A program made the translations under genes and the position numbers. Of a stretch of 64,000 nt of DNA, positions 48,740-58,275 are shown one piece after another. The stretch comes from Mycobacterium sp. ITM-2016-00317 (GTDB lineage: Bacteria; Actinomycetota; Actinomycetes; Mycobacteriales; Mycobacteriaceae). Positions within the stretch are counted from its first letter, which is position 1; each line of letters begins with the position of its first letter. Below the pieces are notes generated by a model, which worked only from the letters and a program-made list of their open reading frames with translations, did no database searches and had not been told where the DNA came from. The stretch lies in the NCBI RefSeq assembly GCF_002968295.1, contig NZ_CP134399.1, positions 2,418,001-2,482,000 on the forward strand, in the 5' to 3' direction.

Positions 48740-49862
48740 GGATCGGGATGGTCTGCCCGTACTCGTTCGACGTTCCCGGCGGGGTGCAGTCGCACGTGCT
48801 GCAGCTGGCCACGGTGTTGCGCGCCGACGGCCACGAGGTCAGTGTGCTGGCACCGGCTTCTCCGGAAGCGGGGGACGCCCTGCCCGACTTCGTGGTCTCC
48901 GGCGGCCGGGCCGTACCGATTCCGTACAACGGCTCGGTGGCGCGGCTGCGCTTCGGCCCTGCTACCCACCGCAAGGTCAAGAAGTGGCTGCAGCAGGGCG
49001 CTTTCGACGTGCTGCACCTGCACGAGCCCAATGCGCCCAGCCTGTCGATGCTCGCGCTGAACATCGCCGAGGGCCCGATCGTGGCCACCTTCCACACGTC
49101 GACGACCCGGTCGCTGACGCTGTCGGTGTTCGAGCCGATCCTGCGGCCGATGCACGAGAAGATCGTCGGCCGCATCGCGGTGTCCGACCTGGCGCGGCGG
49201 TGGCAGATGGAGGCGCTGGGCAGCGACGCCGTGGAGATCCCCAACGGTGTCGACGTGGGCAGTTTCGCGTCGGCGCCGCTGCTGCCGGGGTATCCGAGGC
49301 CGGGCCGCACCGTGCTGTTCCTGGGCCGGTTCGACGAGCCCCGCAAGGGCATGTCGGTGCTGCTCGGCACGCTGCCGGCGCTGGTGGAGCGGTTCGCCGA
49401 CGTGGAGATCCTGGTCGTCGGCCGCGGCGACGAGGACGCACTGCGCGCCCAGGCAGGCCCGTTGGCCGGTCATCTGCGGTTCCTCGGGCAGGTCTCCGAC
49501 GCCGAGAAGGCCTCGGCGATGCGCAGCGCCGAGGTGTACTGCGCGCCCAACACCGGTGGCGAGAGCTTCGGCATCGTGCTGGTCGAGGCGATGGCCGCCG
49601 GGACCGCCGTGGTGGCCAGCGACCTCGACGCGTTCCGGCGCGTCCTCGACGACGGGCAGGCCGGCTGGTGGCCGTCGACGACTCCGCCGCGCTGGCCGAG
49701 GGGCTGATCGAGGTGCTCGCCGACGACGCGGCCCGCGCCGGCTACATCGAGTACGCGGCCGGGGCGGTGCAGCGCTACGACTGGTCGGTGGTGGCCCGGC
49801 AGATCCTGCGGGTGTACGAGACCGTCGCCGGCGCCGGGGTGAAGGTTCAGGTCGAGTCGTGA
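48736..49862 (+). pseudogene. pimA: Phosphatidylinositol alpha-mannosyltransferase PimA, frameshifted near the C-terminus
   Basis: This GT4 glycosyltransferase adds the first mannose to phosphatidylinositol. ATG 48736 overlaps the patA stop. The frame runs MRIGMVCPYSFDVPGGVQSH, PNGVDVGSF and the EX7E motif ESFGIVLVEAMAAGTAVVAS to RRVLDDGQAG, then reads WWPSTTPPRWPRG and stops at 49707. In the next frame the expected ending continues LVAVDDSAALAEGLIEVLAD through RYDWSVVARQILRVYETVAG to 49862. One (or four) nucleotides are missing at about 49663-49668. Corrected length is about 375 residues, normal for PimA. Since PimA is reported essential in mycobacteria, a sequence error is likely. Confidence 0.93.
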
Positions 49863-50899
49863 TCCCGTGGGTGACCGCGGTCGTCATCGCGGTGCTGGTC
49901 GCGGTGATCCTGCTGACCGTCGGCTGGGCCTACCAGACGGCGAACCGGCTGGACCGGCTGCACGTGCGCTATGACCTGTCGTGGCAGGCGCTCGACGGGG
50001 CGCTGGCTCGGCGCGCGGTGGTGGCCAGGGCGGTGGCCGTCGAGGCCTACGGCGGGGGACCGGAGGGCAGACGGCTGGCCGCGCGGGCCGCCGCCGCCGA
50101 GCGGGCGCCCCGGTCGGGACGCGAAGCCGCCGAGAACGAGTTGTCGGCCGCGCTGGCGCGGGTGGACCCGGCGTCGCTGCCGTTGCCGCTGGTCGCCGAA
50201 CTGGCCGACGCCGAGGCACGCGTGGTGCTGGGCCGCCGCTTCCACAACGACGCGGTGCGCGACACCCTCGCCCTGCGCGAGCGTCCGCTGGTGCGGGCGC
50301 TGCGCCTGGGCGGGACCGCGGCGCTGCCGACCTATTTCGAGATCGCCGAGGGTGGGGAGCTGTCGGCCCGGGAGCCCGCCCCGGTGAGCAAGCGGACGTC
50401 GGCCCGGGTGGTCCTGCTCGACGGCGACGGTGCGGTGCTGCTGCTGTGCGGATCCGATCCGGCCGCGGCGGGCGGGGACATGCCCGCCCCGCGCTGGTGG
50501 TTCACCATCGGCGGCGCCGCGCAGGAAGGGGAGTCGCTGGCCCAGGCCGCGGTGCGCGAACTACACGAGGAGACCGGGCTGCTGCTGGCGCCGGAGGACG
50601 TCGTGGGTCCGGTGTGGCGACGCGACGCCGTCATCGACTTCAACGGCTCGGTGATGCGCAGCGAGGAACTGTACTTCGTGCACCGCACCGCCCGGTTCGA
50701 GCCGTCGGCCGCCGGTCGCTCCGGGCTGGAGCGCAGCTACATCCACGGTCACCGCTGGTGCGACGCGGCGACGATCGACAGTCTGGTCACCCAGGGGGAG
50801 ACCGTGTACCCGCGGCAATTGGGGGAGCTTCTCGCCGAGGCCAACGCGCTCGCCGACGCGGGTGCGCCGCCGGACGGGCCGCCGCGCGCCATCCGGTGA
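49859..50899 (+). CDS. NUDIX hydrolase with N-terminal membrane anchor
   Basis: This 346-residue protein has one N-terminal membrane helix (VTAVVIAVLVAVILLTVGWA), an Ala/Arg-rich helical region, and a C-terminal NUDIX domain with the box GGAAQEGESLAQAAVRELHE then ETGLLL. The same protein (Rv2609c) follows pimA in M. tuberculosis. The substrate is not known. GTG start overlaps the (corrected) pimA stop by 4 nt, itself support for the corrected pimA end. Confidence 0.9.
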   Translation: MIPWVTAVVIAVLVAVILLTVGWAYQTANRLDRLHVRYDLSWQALDGALARRAVVARAVAVEAYGGGPEGRRLAARAAAAERAPRSGREAAENELSAALARVDPASLPLPLVAELADAEARVVLGRRFHNDAVRDTLALRERPLVRALRLGGTAALPTYFEIAEGGELSAREPAPVSKRTSARVVLLDGDGAVLLLCGSDPAAAGGDMPAPRWWFTIGGAAQEGESLAQAAVRELHEETGLLLAPEDVVGPVWRRDAVIDFNGSVMRSEELYFVHRTARFEPSAAGRSGLERSYIHGHRWCDAATIDSLVTQGETVYPRQLGELLAEANALADAGAPPDGPPRAIR

Positions 50900-50955
50900 G
50901 CTCAGCTGTATCGCTGATCACGTCGGCGCGGACCGAATCGATTTGCGGTCGCCTC

Positions 50956-50961
50956 TAGACT
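50956..50961 (+). promoter_or_regulatory. -10 element upstream of pdxS
   Basis: TAGACT fits the mycobacterial TANNNT -10 and lies 28 nt before the pdxS GTG, whose RBS TAAGGAG sits 7 nt upstream of the start. No clear -35 was seen. It implies that pdxS-tesB-pdxT can be transcribed separately from the PIM genes. Confidence 0.4.
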
Positions 50962-50989
50962 GGATCGGTAGCGATCTAAGGAGAAGGCA

Positions 50990-51907
50990 GTGGAATCCGA
51001 AACGTCGGGGGCAGATCTGGGGGCTCCCGCTCGCGGAACAGCGCGGGTCAAGCGTGGTATGGCCGAGATGCTCAAGGGCGGCGTGATCATGGACGTGGTC
51101 ACCCCTGAGCAGGCGCGTATCGCCGAGGGCGCGGGCGCGGTCGCGGTGATGGCGCTGGAACGGGTTCCGGCCGACATCCGGGCTCAGGGCGGGGTGTCGC
51201 GGATGAGCGACCCCGACATGATCGAGGGCATCATCGACGCGGTCACCATCCCGGTGATGGCCAAGGCGCGGATCGGTCATTTCGTCGAGGCGCAGATCCT
51301 GCAGAGCCTGGGCGTGGACTACGTCGACGAGTCCGAGGTGCTGACCCCGGCCGACTACACCAACCACATCGACAAGTGGCGCTTCACCGTGCCGTTCGTG
51401 TGCGGCGCGACCAACCTGGGCGAGGCGCTGCGCCGGATCACCGAGGGCGCGGCGATGATCCGCTCCAAGGGCGAGGCCGGTACCGGCGATGTGTCCAACG
51501 CCACCACCCACATGCGCAAGATCGGCGGCGAGATCCGCCGGCTGACGTCGCTGTCGGAGGACGAGCTGTACGTCGCGGCCAAGGAATTGCAGGCGCCCTA
51601 CGATCTGGTCGTCGAGGTGGCGCGGGCCGGCAAGCTGCCGGTGACGCTGTTCACCGCCGGTGGCATCGCGACCCCGGCCGACGCGGCGATGATGATGCAG
51701 CTCGGCGCCGAGGGCGTGTTCGTCGGGTCGGGCATCTTCAAGTCCGGGAACCCGGCCGAACGGGCGGCGGCCATCGTCAAGGCCACCACGTTCTACGACG
51801 ACCCCGACGTGCTGGCCAAGGTGTCACGCGGACTCGGCGAGGCGATGGTCGGCATCAACGTCGACGACATCCCGCAGCCGCACCGCTTGGCCGAGCGCGG
51901 CTGGTAA
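50990..51907 (+). CDS. pdxS: Pyridoxal 5'-phosphate synthase lyase subunit PdxS
   Basis: PdxS makes PLP from ribose 5-phosphate, glyceraldehyde 3-phosphate and ammonia supplied by PdxT. The 305-residue barrel has [49 protein letters not shown] and the phosphate-binding [17 protein letters not shown] start with a strong RBS. The stop is followed directly by tesB. Confidence 0.97.
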   Translation: MESETSGADLGAPARGTARVKRGMAEMLKGGVIMDVVTPEQARIAEGAGAVAVMALERVPADIRAQGGVSRMSDPDMIEGIIDAVTIPVMAKARIGHFVEAQILQSLGVDYVDESEVLTPADYTNHIDKWRFTVPFVCGATNLGEALRRITEGAAMIRSKGEAGTGDVSNATTHMRKIGGEIRRLTSLSEDELYVAAKELQAPYDLVVEVARAGKLPVTLFTAGGIATPADAAMMMQLGAEGVFVGSGIFKSGNPAERAAAIVKATTFYDDPDVLAKVSRGLGEAMVGINVDDIPQPHRLAERGW

Positions 51908-52756
51908 GTGGCGATTGAAGAGATCCTCGATCTGGAACAGCTCGAGGTCAACATCTATCGCGGCGGTGTCTTCAGCCCGGAATCGGGTTTTCTGCAGCGC
52001 ACTTTCGGCGGTCACGTCGCCGGCCAGTCGCTGGTGTCCGCAGTGCGGACGGTGGACCCGAAGTTCCAGGTGCACTCGCTGCACGGCTACTTTCTGCGGC
52101 CCGGTGACGCGCGCGCGCCGTCGATCTACACCGTCGAGCGGATCCGCGACGGCGGCTCGTTCTGCACCCGCCGGGTAAGTGCGATCCAGCACGGCGAGAC
52201 GATCTTCTCGATGTCGGCGTCGTTCCAGACCGACCAGAGCGGCATCGAGCATCAGGACGCGATGCCGTTCGCGCCGCCGCCCGACGACATCCCGGACTTC
52301 AAGTCCAGCAGCAAGGTGTTCGACGACGCCAGCTTCCGGCAGTTCGACGAGTGGGACGTGCGGATCGTCCCGCGCGACCGGCTCGGCGTCCGCGAGGGCA
52401 AGGCGTCCCAGCAGCAGGTCTGGTTCCGGCACCGCGACCCGCTGCCCGACGACCACGTGCTGCACATCTGTGCGCTGGCCTACATGAGCGATCTGACTCT
52501 GCTGGGTTCGGCCCAGGTGAACCACATCGAGGAGCGCAAGCACCTGATGGTGGCCTCGCTGGACCACGCGATGTGGTTCATGCGGCCCTTCCGCGCCGAC
52601 GAGTGGCTGCTCTACGACCAGTCGTCGCCGTCGGCGTGCGGCGGGCGTTCCCTGACCCAGGGCAAGATCTACAACCGCTACGGCGAGATGGTCGCGGCGG
52701 TGATGCAGGAGGGGCTGACCCGGTTCACCCGCGACTTCGGCACGGGCCGCGAGTGA
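51908..52756 (+). CDS. tesB: Acyl-CoA thioesterase II (TesB2)
   Basis: This 282-residue double-hotdog thioesterase hydrolyses acyl-CoA to free acid and CoA. Typical motifs are [33 protein letters not shown], and in the second domain [15 protein letters not shown] with the catalytic Asp and [23 protein letters not shown] start immediately after the pdxS stop. The pdxS-tesB-pdxT order is the same as in M. tuberculosis (Rv2606c-Rv2604c). Confidence 0.95.
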   Translation: MAIEEILDLEQLEVNIYRGGVFSPESGFLQRTFGGHVAGQSLVSAVRTVDPKFQVHSLHGYFLRPGDARAPSIYTVERIRDGGSFCTRRVSAIQHGETIFSMSASFQTDQSGIEHQDAMPFAPPPDDIPDFKSSSKVFDDASFRQFDEWDVRIVPRDRLGVREGKASQQQVWFRHRDPLPDDHVLHICALAYMSDLTLLGSAQVNHIEERKHLMVASLDHAMWFMRPFRADEWLLYDQSSPSACGGRSLTQGKIYNRYGEMVAAVMQEGLTRFTRDFGTGRE

Positions 52757-53337
52757 GCGCCCCGCAGGTCGGGGTGCTGGCTCTGCAGGGGGACACCCGC
52801 GAACACCTCGCAGCGCTGACCGAGGCCGGGGCGCAGGCGCGCACCGTGCGTCGGCGCGCTGAACTCGACGCGGTGGACGCTCTGGTGATTCCGGGTGGCG
52901 AGTCCACCGCGATGAGCCATCTGCTGCGCGAGTTCGAGCTGCTCGAGCCGCTGCGGGCCCGGCTGGCCGACGGCATGCCGGCCTACGGGTCGTGCGCGGG
53001 AATGATCCTGCTGGCCAGCGACATCGCCGACGCCGGAGTGCCCGGGCGTCAGGCCCTGCCACTGGGTGCCATCGATATGACGGTGCGCCGCAACGCTTTC
53101 GGTCGTCAGGTCGATTCGTTCGAGGAGGACGTCGACTTCGACGGGCTGGACGGCACGGTGCACGCGGTGTTCATCCGGGCGCCGTGGGTCGAGCGCGTCG
53201 GGGCTGGTGTCGAGGTGCTGGCGACCGCCGGTGGACACCCCGTCGCGGTGCGTCAGGGCAAGGTGCTGGCCACCGCGTTCCACCCCGAGGTGACCGGCGA
53301 CCGCCGCGTGCACAAACTCTTCGTCGACTCGCTCTAA
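52753..53337 (+). CDS. pdxT: Pyridoxal 5'-phosphate synthase glutaminase subunit PdxT
   Basis: PdxT releases ammonia from glutamine and channels it to PdxS. The class I glutaminase fold shows [25 protein letters not shown], nucleophile Cys in [11 protein letters not shown] and the His/Glu pair in AFHPEVTGD. It has 194 residues. GTG start overlaps the tesB stop by 4 nt. A strong bidirectional hairpin follows. Confidence 0.96.
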   Translation: MSAPQVGVLALQGDTREHLAALTEAGAQARTVRRRAELDAVDALVIPGGESTAMSHLLREFELLEPLRARLADGMPAYGSCAGMILLASDIADAGVPGRQALPLGAIDMTVRRNAFGRQVDSFEEDVDFDGLDGTVHAVFIRAPWVERVGAGVEVLATAGGHPVAVRQGKVLATAFHPEVTGDRRVHKLFVDSL

Positions 53338-53341
53338 CGCA

Positions 53342-53394
53342 GCGAATCCGGCGCGCTCGAGCACCCTGGGTGTCGCATTGCGCGCCGGATTCGC
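53342..53394. terminator. Bidirectional terminator between pdxT and fadE
   Basis: Perfect 14-bp inverted repeat GCGAATCCGGCGCG / CGCGCCGGATTCGC with a 25-nt loop, filling the 64-nt gap between two convergent genes. No T-tract on either side. Confidence 0.65.
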
Positions 53395-53401
53395 CGGAAA
53401 G

Positions 53402-54613
53402 TCAGCGCAGGGGCAGTCCGGTGAGGGCGCGGGCCATCACCAGCCGCTGGATCTCGCTGGTGCCCTCGAAGATCGTGAAGATCTTGGCGTCGCGGTGCAT
53501 CCGCTCGACCGGGTACTCGCGCGTGTAACCGTTGCCGCCGAGGATCTGGATCGCCTCGTCGGTCACGTACACCGCGGTCTCAGACGCCACCAGCTTGGCC
53601 ATCGAGCCCTCAGCCGAGGTGAACTCCTTGCCGTTGCGGGCCATCCAGCCGGCGCGGTAGACGAGCAGCCGGGACGCGTCGATGCGGGCCTTCATGTCGG
53701 CCAGCTTGAACGCGACGGCCTGGAACTCGCCGATCTTGCGGCCGAACTGTTCGCGCTCGCAGGCGTAGTCGCGGGCGTACTCGTAGGCGGCGCGCGCGAC
53801 CCCGACGGCCATCGCGCCGACGGTGGGGCGGGTCCGCTCGAACGTGGCCAGTGCGGCCTGGCCTGCGGCCTTCTTGCCCTCGCGGACCTTGGCGATCCGC
53901 GCGTCGAACTTCTCCTTGCCGCCGACGATCAGCCGCCCGGGGATGCGGACGTCGTCGAGCACCACCTCGGCGGTGTGCGATGCGCGGATGCCGTGCTTGA
54001 GGAACTTCTGGCCCTGGCTGAGGCCCTTCGTGCCGGGCGGAATCAGGAACGACGCCTGGCCGCGGGTGCCGAGTTCGGGATACACCGACGCCACGACGAC
54101 GTGGACGTTGGCGATGCCGCCGTTGGTGGCCCAGGTCTTGGTGCCGTTGAGCACCCATTCGTCGGTCGCCTCGTCGTAGCGGGCGCGGGTCAGGATCGCC
54201 CCGACGTCCGAGCCGGCGTTGGGTTCGGAGGAACAGAACGCGGCGACCTTGGGGTCCTCGACGGTGCCGAACATCTGCGGCACCCATTCGCCGACCTGCT
54301 CGGGAGTGCCGTTGGCGGCCACCGACGCCGCGGCCAGGCCGGTGCCCAGGATGGACAGCGCGATGCCGGCGTCCCCCCAGAACATCTCCTCGAACGCCAC
54401 GATCATGCCTAGGCCGCTGGGTTCGGCGGCCTGTTCGGCGAAGAACTCCACCGAGTAGAGGCCGACCTTGGCGGCCTCCTGGATGATCGGCCACGGGGTC
54501 TGCTCGCGCTCGTCCCATTCGGCCGCGGCGGGCCGGATGACGTCGGCGGCGAACTCGTGGACCCACTTCTGCACGTCGAGCAGATCGGAGGACAGCTCCA
54601 GGGAGAATGTCAT
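53402..54613 (-). CDS. Acyl-CoA dehydrogenase (FadE family)
   Basis: This 403-residue FAD-dependent dehydrogenase oxidises an acyl-CoA in beta-oxidation or a related pathway. It has [16 protein letters not shown] (FAD/substrate), [38 protein letters not shown], and the C-terminal [20 protein letters not shown] and [20 protein letters not shown] 54613 has no Shine-Dalgarno sequence; a TANNNT element 8 nt upstream suggests a leaderless mRNA. A perfect palindrome covers that promoter. Confidence 0.94.
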   Translation of the reverse strand: MTFSLELSSDLLDVQKWVHEFAADVIRPAAAEWDEREQTPWPIIQEAAKVGLYSVEFFAEQAAEPSGLGMIVAFEEMFWGDAGIALSILGTGLAAASVAANGTPEQVGEWVPQMFGTVEDPKVAAFCSSEPNAGSDVGAILTRARYDEATDEWVLNGTKTWATNGGIANVHVVVASVYPELGTRGQASFLIPPGTKGLSQGQKFLKHGIRASHTAEVVLDDVRIPGRLIVGGKEKFDARIAKVREGKKAAGQAALATFERTRPTVGAMAVGVARAAYEYARDYACEREQFGRKIGEFQAVAFKLADMKARIDASRLLVYRAGWMARNGKEFTSAEGSMAKLVASETAVYVTDEAIQILGGNGYTREYPVERMHRDAKIFTIFEGTSEIQRLVMARALTGLPLR

Positions 54614-54622
54614 GAACAGCGA

Positions 54623-54640
54623 CCTTACTCCGGAGTAAGG
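54623..54640 (-). promoter_or_regulatory. Perfect 18-bp palindrome over the leaderless fadE promoter
   Basis: CCTTACTCCGGAGTAAGG is perfectly self-complementary and lies 10-27 nt before the fadE ATG. Its downstream arm supplies TAAGGT, a TANNNT -10 eight nt from the ATG. The form is typical of operators for TetR-family repressors of fatty-acid genes; the regulator is not in the window. Confidence 0.6.
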
Positions 54641-54684
54641 TAGCTGACGGCAAGTGTGTCCGACTTAACACCACGACCGGCAAG

Positions 54685-54690
54685 TAAACT
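54685..54690 (+). promoter_or_regulatory. -10 element for yebC
   Basis: TAAACT fits TANNNT and lies 59 nt before the yebC start; the leader carries an AG-rich RBS region (AGAAGAGAAGAAGG). The -35 is unclear. Confidence 0.35.
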
Positions 54691-54748
54691 CGTGGACCGG
54701 ACTTTCACGACGCCCGGATGAACTAGAAGAGAAGAAGGTAAAAGCTGC

Positions 54749-55504
54749 ATGAGCGGCCATTCCAAGTGGGCGACCACCAAGCACAAGAAGGCCGTGATCG
54801 ACGCGCGTCGCGGCAAGAACTTCGCCAAGCTGATCAAGAACATCGAGGTCGCGGCACGCACCGGCGGTGGCGACCCCGCCGGTAACCCGACGCTCTACGA
54901 CGCCATCCAGAAGGCCAAGAAGAACTCGGTGCCCAACGACAACATCGAGCGTGCCCGCAAGCGCGGCGCGGGCGAGGAAGCCGGCGGCGCAGACTGGCAG
55001 ACCATCACCTATGAGGGGTACGGCCCCAACGGCGTCGCGGTGCTCGTCGAGTGCCTCACGGACAACCGCAACCGCGCCGCGGGCGAGGTCCGGGTCGCGA
55101 TGACCCGCAACGGCGGCAACATGGCCGACCCCGGCTCGGTGGCCTACCTGTTCTCCCGCAAGGGTGTGATCACCCTCGAGAAGAACGGCCTCTCCGAGGA
55201 CGACGTGCTGGCCGCGGTTCTCGACGCCGGCGCCGAGGATGTCAACGATCTGGGCGAAAGCTTCGAGATCATCTCGGAGCCAACGGATCTGGTGGCCGTG
55301 CGGACCGCACTGCAGGACGCGGGCATCGACTACGAGTCCGCCGAGGCGAGTTTCCAGCCGTCGGTGACGGTGCCGGTCGACCTGGAGGGCGCCCGCAAGG
55401 TGCTCAAGCTCGTCGACGCGCTCGAAGACAGTGACGACGTCCAGGACGTCTACACCAACATCGACATCCCGGACGACGTCGCGGCCGCACTCGACGAGGA
55501 GTAG
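54749..55504 (+). CDS. YebC/PmpR family transcriptional regulator / translation factor
   Basis: This 251-residue protein of the TACO1/YebC family starts [20 protein letters not shown] and has [40 protein letters not shown] and [19 protein letters not shown]. Family members have been described as DNA-binding regulators and, more recently, as ribosome-associated factors that ease translation through proline-rich stretches. That link is notable because this window encodes a protein very rich in PP motifs. ATG start; the minus-strand polyprenyl synthase gene ends 4 nt later. Confidence 0.95.
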   Translation: MSGHSKWATTKHKKAVIDARRGKNFAKLIKNIEVAARTGGGDPAGNPTLYDAIQKAKKNSVPNDNIERARKRGAGEEAGGADWQTITYEGYGPNGVAVLVECLTDNRNRAAGEVRVAMTRNGGNMADPGSVAYLFSRKGVITLEKNGLSEDDVLAAVLDAGAEDVNDLGESFEIISEPTDLVAVRTALQDAGIDYESAEASFQPSVTVPVDLEGARKVLKLVDALEDSDDVQDVYTNIDIPDDVAAALDEE

Positions 55505-55508
55505 GCGC

Positions 55509-56609
55509 TCAGGGCGCAGGCACGAACGACAGCTCGGTGCACTCCACGAGCATCTCTTTGAGGCCGTCGAGTGCGCCGGCGTCCACGTCGGCGGATAGCT
55601 GCGTGAGCGCGCGGTCCGCCGTGGCGACCAGATCCGCGATGTGCCTGCGGACGTGTTCGGCCGCCCCGCAGGCCAGCATGATCTGCTGGACGTCGGCGAT
55701 GTCGGCCTCGTCGGCGGCCTGACTGCCGACGATCGCGGTGAGCACGTCCACCTGCGGCTCGCTCGCCAGGTTCAGCGCGACGCCGAGCAGTTCGGTGGGC
55801 TTGCCCGCCCGGATGTCGTCGCCGGTCCGTTTCCCGCTGGTCTCGGTCGTGCCGAACAGGTCGGCCAGGTCGTCGCGCAGCTGGAACGCCTGCCCGACGG
55901 CGCCGGCGTAGTCGCGCAGCACCGCGGCGGTCGTCGACCCGGCGGACCCGGCCACCTGCAGGCCCAATGTCATCGGGCGCTCGACGGTGTAGGCGCTGGT
56001 CTTGTACCGCAGGATCTTCTCGGCCGTGCCGGCGCGGTAGTCGCGACCGGCCTGGGCCCGCAACTCCAGTAGCTGACCGGCCAGTACCTCGGCCCGCATG
56101 GCCCGGAAGACCCGCGACGCGCCGCGGGCGAGGTCGAGGGGCAGTTCGGCGACCGCGTCGTCGAACGTGTCGTGCGCCGCCGACCACAGCAGGTCCCCGA
56201 CGAGCAGCGCCATGTGGTCGCCGAAGTCGGTGGGGTCGCCCCATCCGGCGGCGGAGCGGTGGCCGGCCGCCAGCGCCGCGCGCACCGACGGTTGCCCGCG
56301 GCGCACCTCGGAGCGGTCGATCACGTCGTCGTGCACCAGGATCGCCGCGTGCAGCAACTCCAGCGCGGCGGCCGGACGCACGAGCGGGCCCGGGTCGGCG
56401 CCCGCCGGGGCGCCGACCCGCCACGCCCAGTAGGCGAACCGGGGGCGCAGGCGTTTGCCGCCTGCCTGCACCGCGGACCGGCAGAGCCAGGCGACCTCGT
56501 CCAGTTGCTCGTCGACCGAGCGCAGCGGTTCGGCGACGCCGTCCCGCACGACGGCATGGAGGTGGTCCTCCAGAGCCGACAGGAATGTCGTCTGATCGGT
56601 GTCCGGCAC
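55509..56609 (-). CDS. Polyprenyl diphosphate synthase (trans-isoprenyl, IdsA/GrcC-type)
   Basis: This prenyltransferase joins isopentenyl diphosphate to an allylic diphosphate. The first aspartate-rich motif is ILVHDDVIDRSEVRRGQPSV and the second is FQLRDDLADLFGTTETSGKR; GGKRLRPRF binds the diphosphate. The start GTG 56609 (VPDTDQTTFLSALEDHLHAV) gives 366 residues; the longer frame to 56906 runs back over the permease gene and is not credible. No Shine-Dalgarno sequence was found. Product chain length cannot be judged safely. Confidence 0.9.
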   Translation of the reverse strand: MPDTDQTTFLSALEDHLHAVVRDGVAEPLRSVDEQLDEVAWLCRSAVQAGGKRLRPRFAYWAWRVGAPAGADPGPLVRPAAALELLHAAILVHDDVIDRSEVRRGQPSVRAALAAGHRSAAGWGDPTDFGDHMALLVGDLLWSAAHDTFDDAVAELPLDLARGASRVFRAMRAEVLAGQLLELRAQAGRDYRAGTAEKILRYKTSAYTVERPMTLGLQVAGSAGSTTAAVLRDYAGAVGQAFQLRDDLADLFGTTETSGKRTGDDIRAGKPTELLGVALNLASEPQVDVLTAIVGSQAADEADIADVQQIMLACGAAEHVRRHIADLVATADRALTQLSADVDAGALDGLKEMLVECTELSFVPAP

Positions 56610-56662
56610 GCCGTTGATACTCGCGCCCCGACCCGCTGCGGCGCGACGCGAACCGCGGACGT

Positions 56663-56696
56663 TGTAGATCCCTACAGTCGCGCACCCGGCGACTGT
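56663..56696. promoter_or_regulatory. Overlapping inverted repeats in the divergent synthase/permease region
   Basis: TGTAG-ATCC-CTACA (56663-56676) overlaps ACAGTCGC-N7-GCGACTGT (56674-56696); both are perfect. They lie 54 nt upstream of the polyprenyl synthase start and 92 nt upstream of the permease start, and could bind the regulator of the catabolic cluster. The rest of the 178-nt gap holds the permease RBS (AAAGGGAG). Confidence 0.4.
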
Positions 56697-56787
56697 GCGC
56701 CCGGACCGCAGTTGGCCACTCCGCGCGACTGATGCCCCTGCGCATGCCCATACTTGCGTGTCTTCGGGCCATCGAAAGGGAGACCAG

Positions 56788-58275
56788 ATGTCGTCTAGCG
56801 AGCAAAAGAGCTCAGCGCCAAAGGAATTGAAACGCGAGTTCTCGCTGTGGTCGGCGTTCGCGTTCGCATTCGCGTTCATCTCGCCGATCGTGGCGATGTA
56901 CGGCATCTACGGTCTGTCGATCGCGACGGCCGGGCCGGGATTCTGGTGGACGTTCATCATCGTCGGCGTCGGGCAGTTCTTCGTGGCGCTGGCGTTCGGT
57001 GAGCTGGTGTCGCGCTGGCCCTTCGAAGGCTCGATCTATCAGTGGACCAAGCGCCTCGCCGGCGAGGTCGCCGGCTGGATGGCCGGCTGGGTCCACATGT
57101 GGGCGCTGGTGATCATCATGGCCACGGTCGCCTACGGCGGCGCCGGATTCCTGGCCCAGCTCGTCGGGATCGAAGCTCCGACCGCCGTGCAGCAGAGCAT
57201 CATCGCGCTGCTGATCCTTCTCGCCGGCACCGGAGCCAACATCCTGGGGCGCGGATTCCTCAAGGCGCTCATGGGCGCCAGCATCATCGCCGAGATCATC
57301 GCCTCGGTGGGTCTGAGCACCTACCTGCTGATTTTCCACCGCCACCACGGTTTCGACGCCATCTTCCACGGCATCGACCTGACCAGCGGGTGGTCGATGG
57401 CCTATCTCACCGGTCCGTTCCTGGCCGCGCTCGCGTTCACCGGCTGGTCCATCCTCGGCTTCGAAAGTGCCGGCGCGATCGCCGAAGAGGTCAAGAACCC
57501 GCAGCGCAGCGTGCCCAGGGCGATGCTGTTCGCGGTGGCGTTCATCGCGATCGTGATCGCCTACGCCTCGCTGGCCGTGACGCTCGCGGTGCCCGACTTC
57601 GACAGGCTGACCTCGGGCGAGGAAGCCGACCCGGTCACCTACGTATTGCGCAGCGCGCTGGGCGATTCCGCGGTGAAGCCGATCCTGTTCCTGTTCGTCA
57701 TCGGTTTCCTCGCCAGCTTCCTGGCGCTGCAGGCCACCGCGTCGCGGGTCATCTGGTCCTTCGCCCGTGACCGGGTGCTGCCGGGTTCCCGGGTGCTGGC
57801 CAAGCTGTCCAAGGCCGAAGCCCAGCCGATCAACGCGATCCTGGTGACCACGGTCATCGGAGCGTTCGTCTACCTGATCTCGGCGACCGACATCTATTCG
57901 GTGCTGGTCACTTTCACCGCGGGCGGCTACTACATGGCGTTCCTGTTCCCGTTGGTCACCGGGGTGGTGGCGCGGATGCGCGGCACCTGGGTGCCGGGGC
58001 CGTGGAACCTGGGCAGGTTCGGCACCCCGGTGGCGGTGGTGGCGCTGCTGTGGGCCGGCTTCTCCTTCGTCAACATCGTCTGGCCGCGCACGGTGTCGGA
58101 CACCTGGTACATCAACTGGGCGTTCTTCGTCGCGATGGGCGCGATCCTGGCGCTGGGCGCGGTGATCGTCAAGGTGCGCAAGGTCGGTGAGCGTCCCCTC
58201 GGCGGACCCGACGGAACCGACGGTCCCGACGGACCGGCCGAGCCGGTGCACGAGACCCGGGCGGAACTCGTATGA
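56788..58275 (+). CDS. APC-family amino acid/amine permease
   Basis: This 495-residue transporter has 12 predicted membrane helices. APC features include the helix 1 break SPIVAMYGIYGLS, ELVSRWPFEGSIYQWTKRLA and helix 6 FTGWSILGFESAGAIAEEVK with NPQRSVPRAM, resembling GABA/choline/amine permeases of the ACT subgroup. The C-terminal tail is Gly/Asp/Pro rich. ATG 56788 with AAAGGGAG upstream. First gene of the catabolic cluster; the next gene overlaps by 4 nt, so it probably imports the substrate of the cluster. Confidence 0.92.
   Translation: MSSSEQKSSAPKELKREFSLWSAFAFAFAFISPIVAMYGIYGLSIATAGPGFWWTFIIVGVGQFFVALAFGELVSRWPFEGSIYQWTKRLAGEVAGWMAGWVHMWALVIIMATVAYGGAGFLAQLVGIEAPTAVQQSIIALLILLAGTGANILGRGFLKALMGASIIAEIIASVGLSTYLLIFHRHHGFDAIFHGIDLTSGWSMAYLTGPFLAALAFTGWSILGFESAGAIAEEVKNPQRSVPRAMLFAVAFIAIVIAYASLAVTLAVPDFDRLTSGEEADPVTYVLRSALGDSAVKPILFLFVIGFLASFLALQATASRVIWSFARDRVLPGSRVLAKLSKAEAQPINAILVTTVIGAFVYLISATDIYSVLVTFTAGGYYMAFLFPLVTGVVARMRGTWVPGPWNLGRFGTPVAVVALLWAGFSFVNIVWPRTVSDTWYINWAFFVAMGAILALGAVIVKVRKVGERPLGGPDGTDGPDGPAEPVHETRAELV

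Noticed and set aside
49640..49710. Programmed ribosomal frameshifting in pimA
   Set aside because: No slippery heptamer is followed by a structured element, and the gene is continuous in known mycobacteria; a base-calling or true deletion is simpler.
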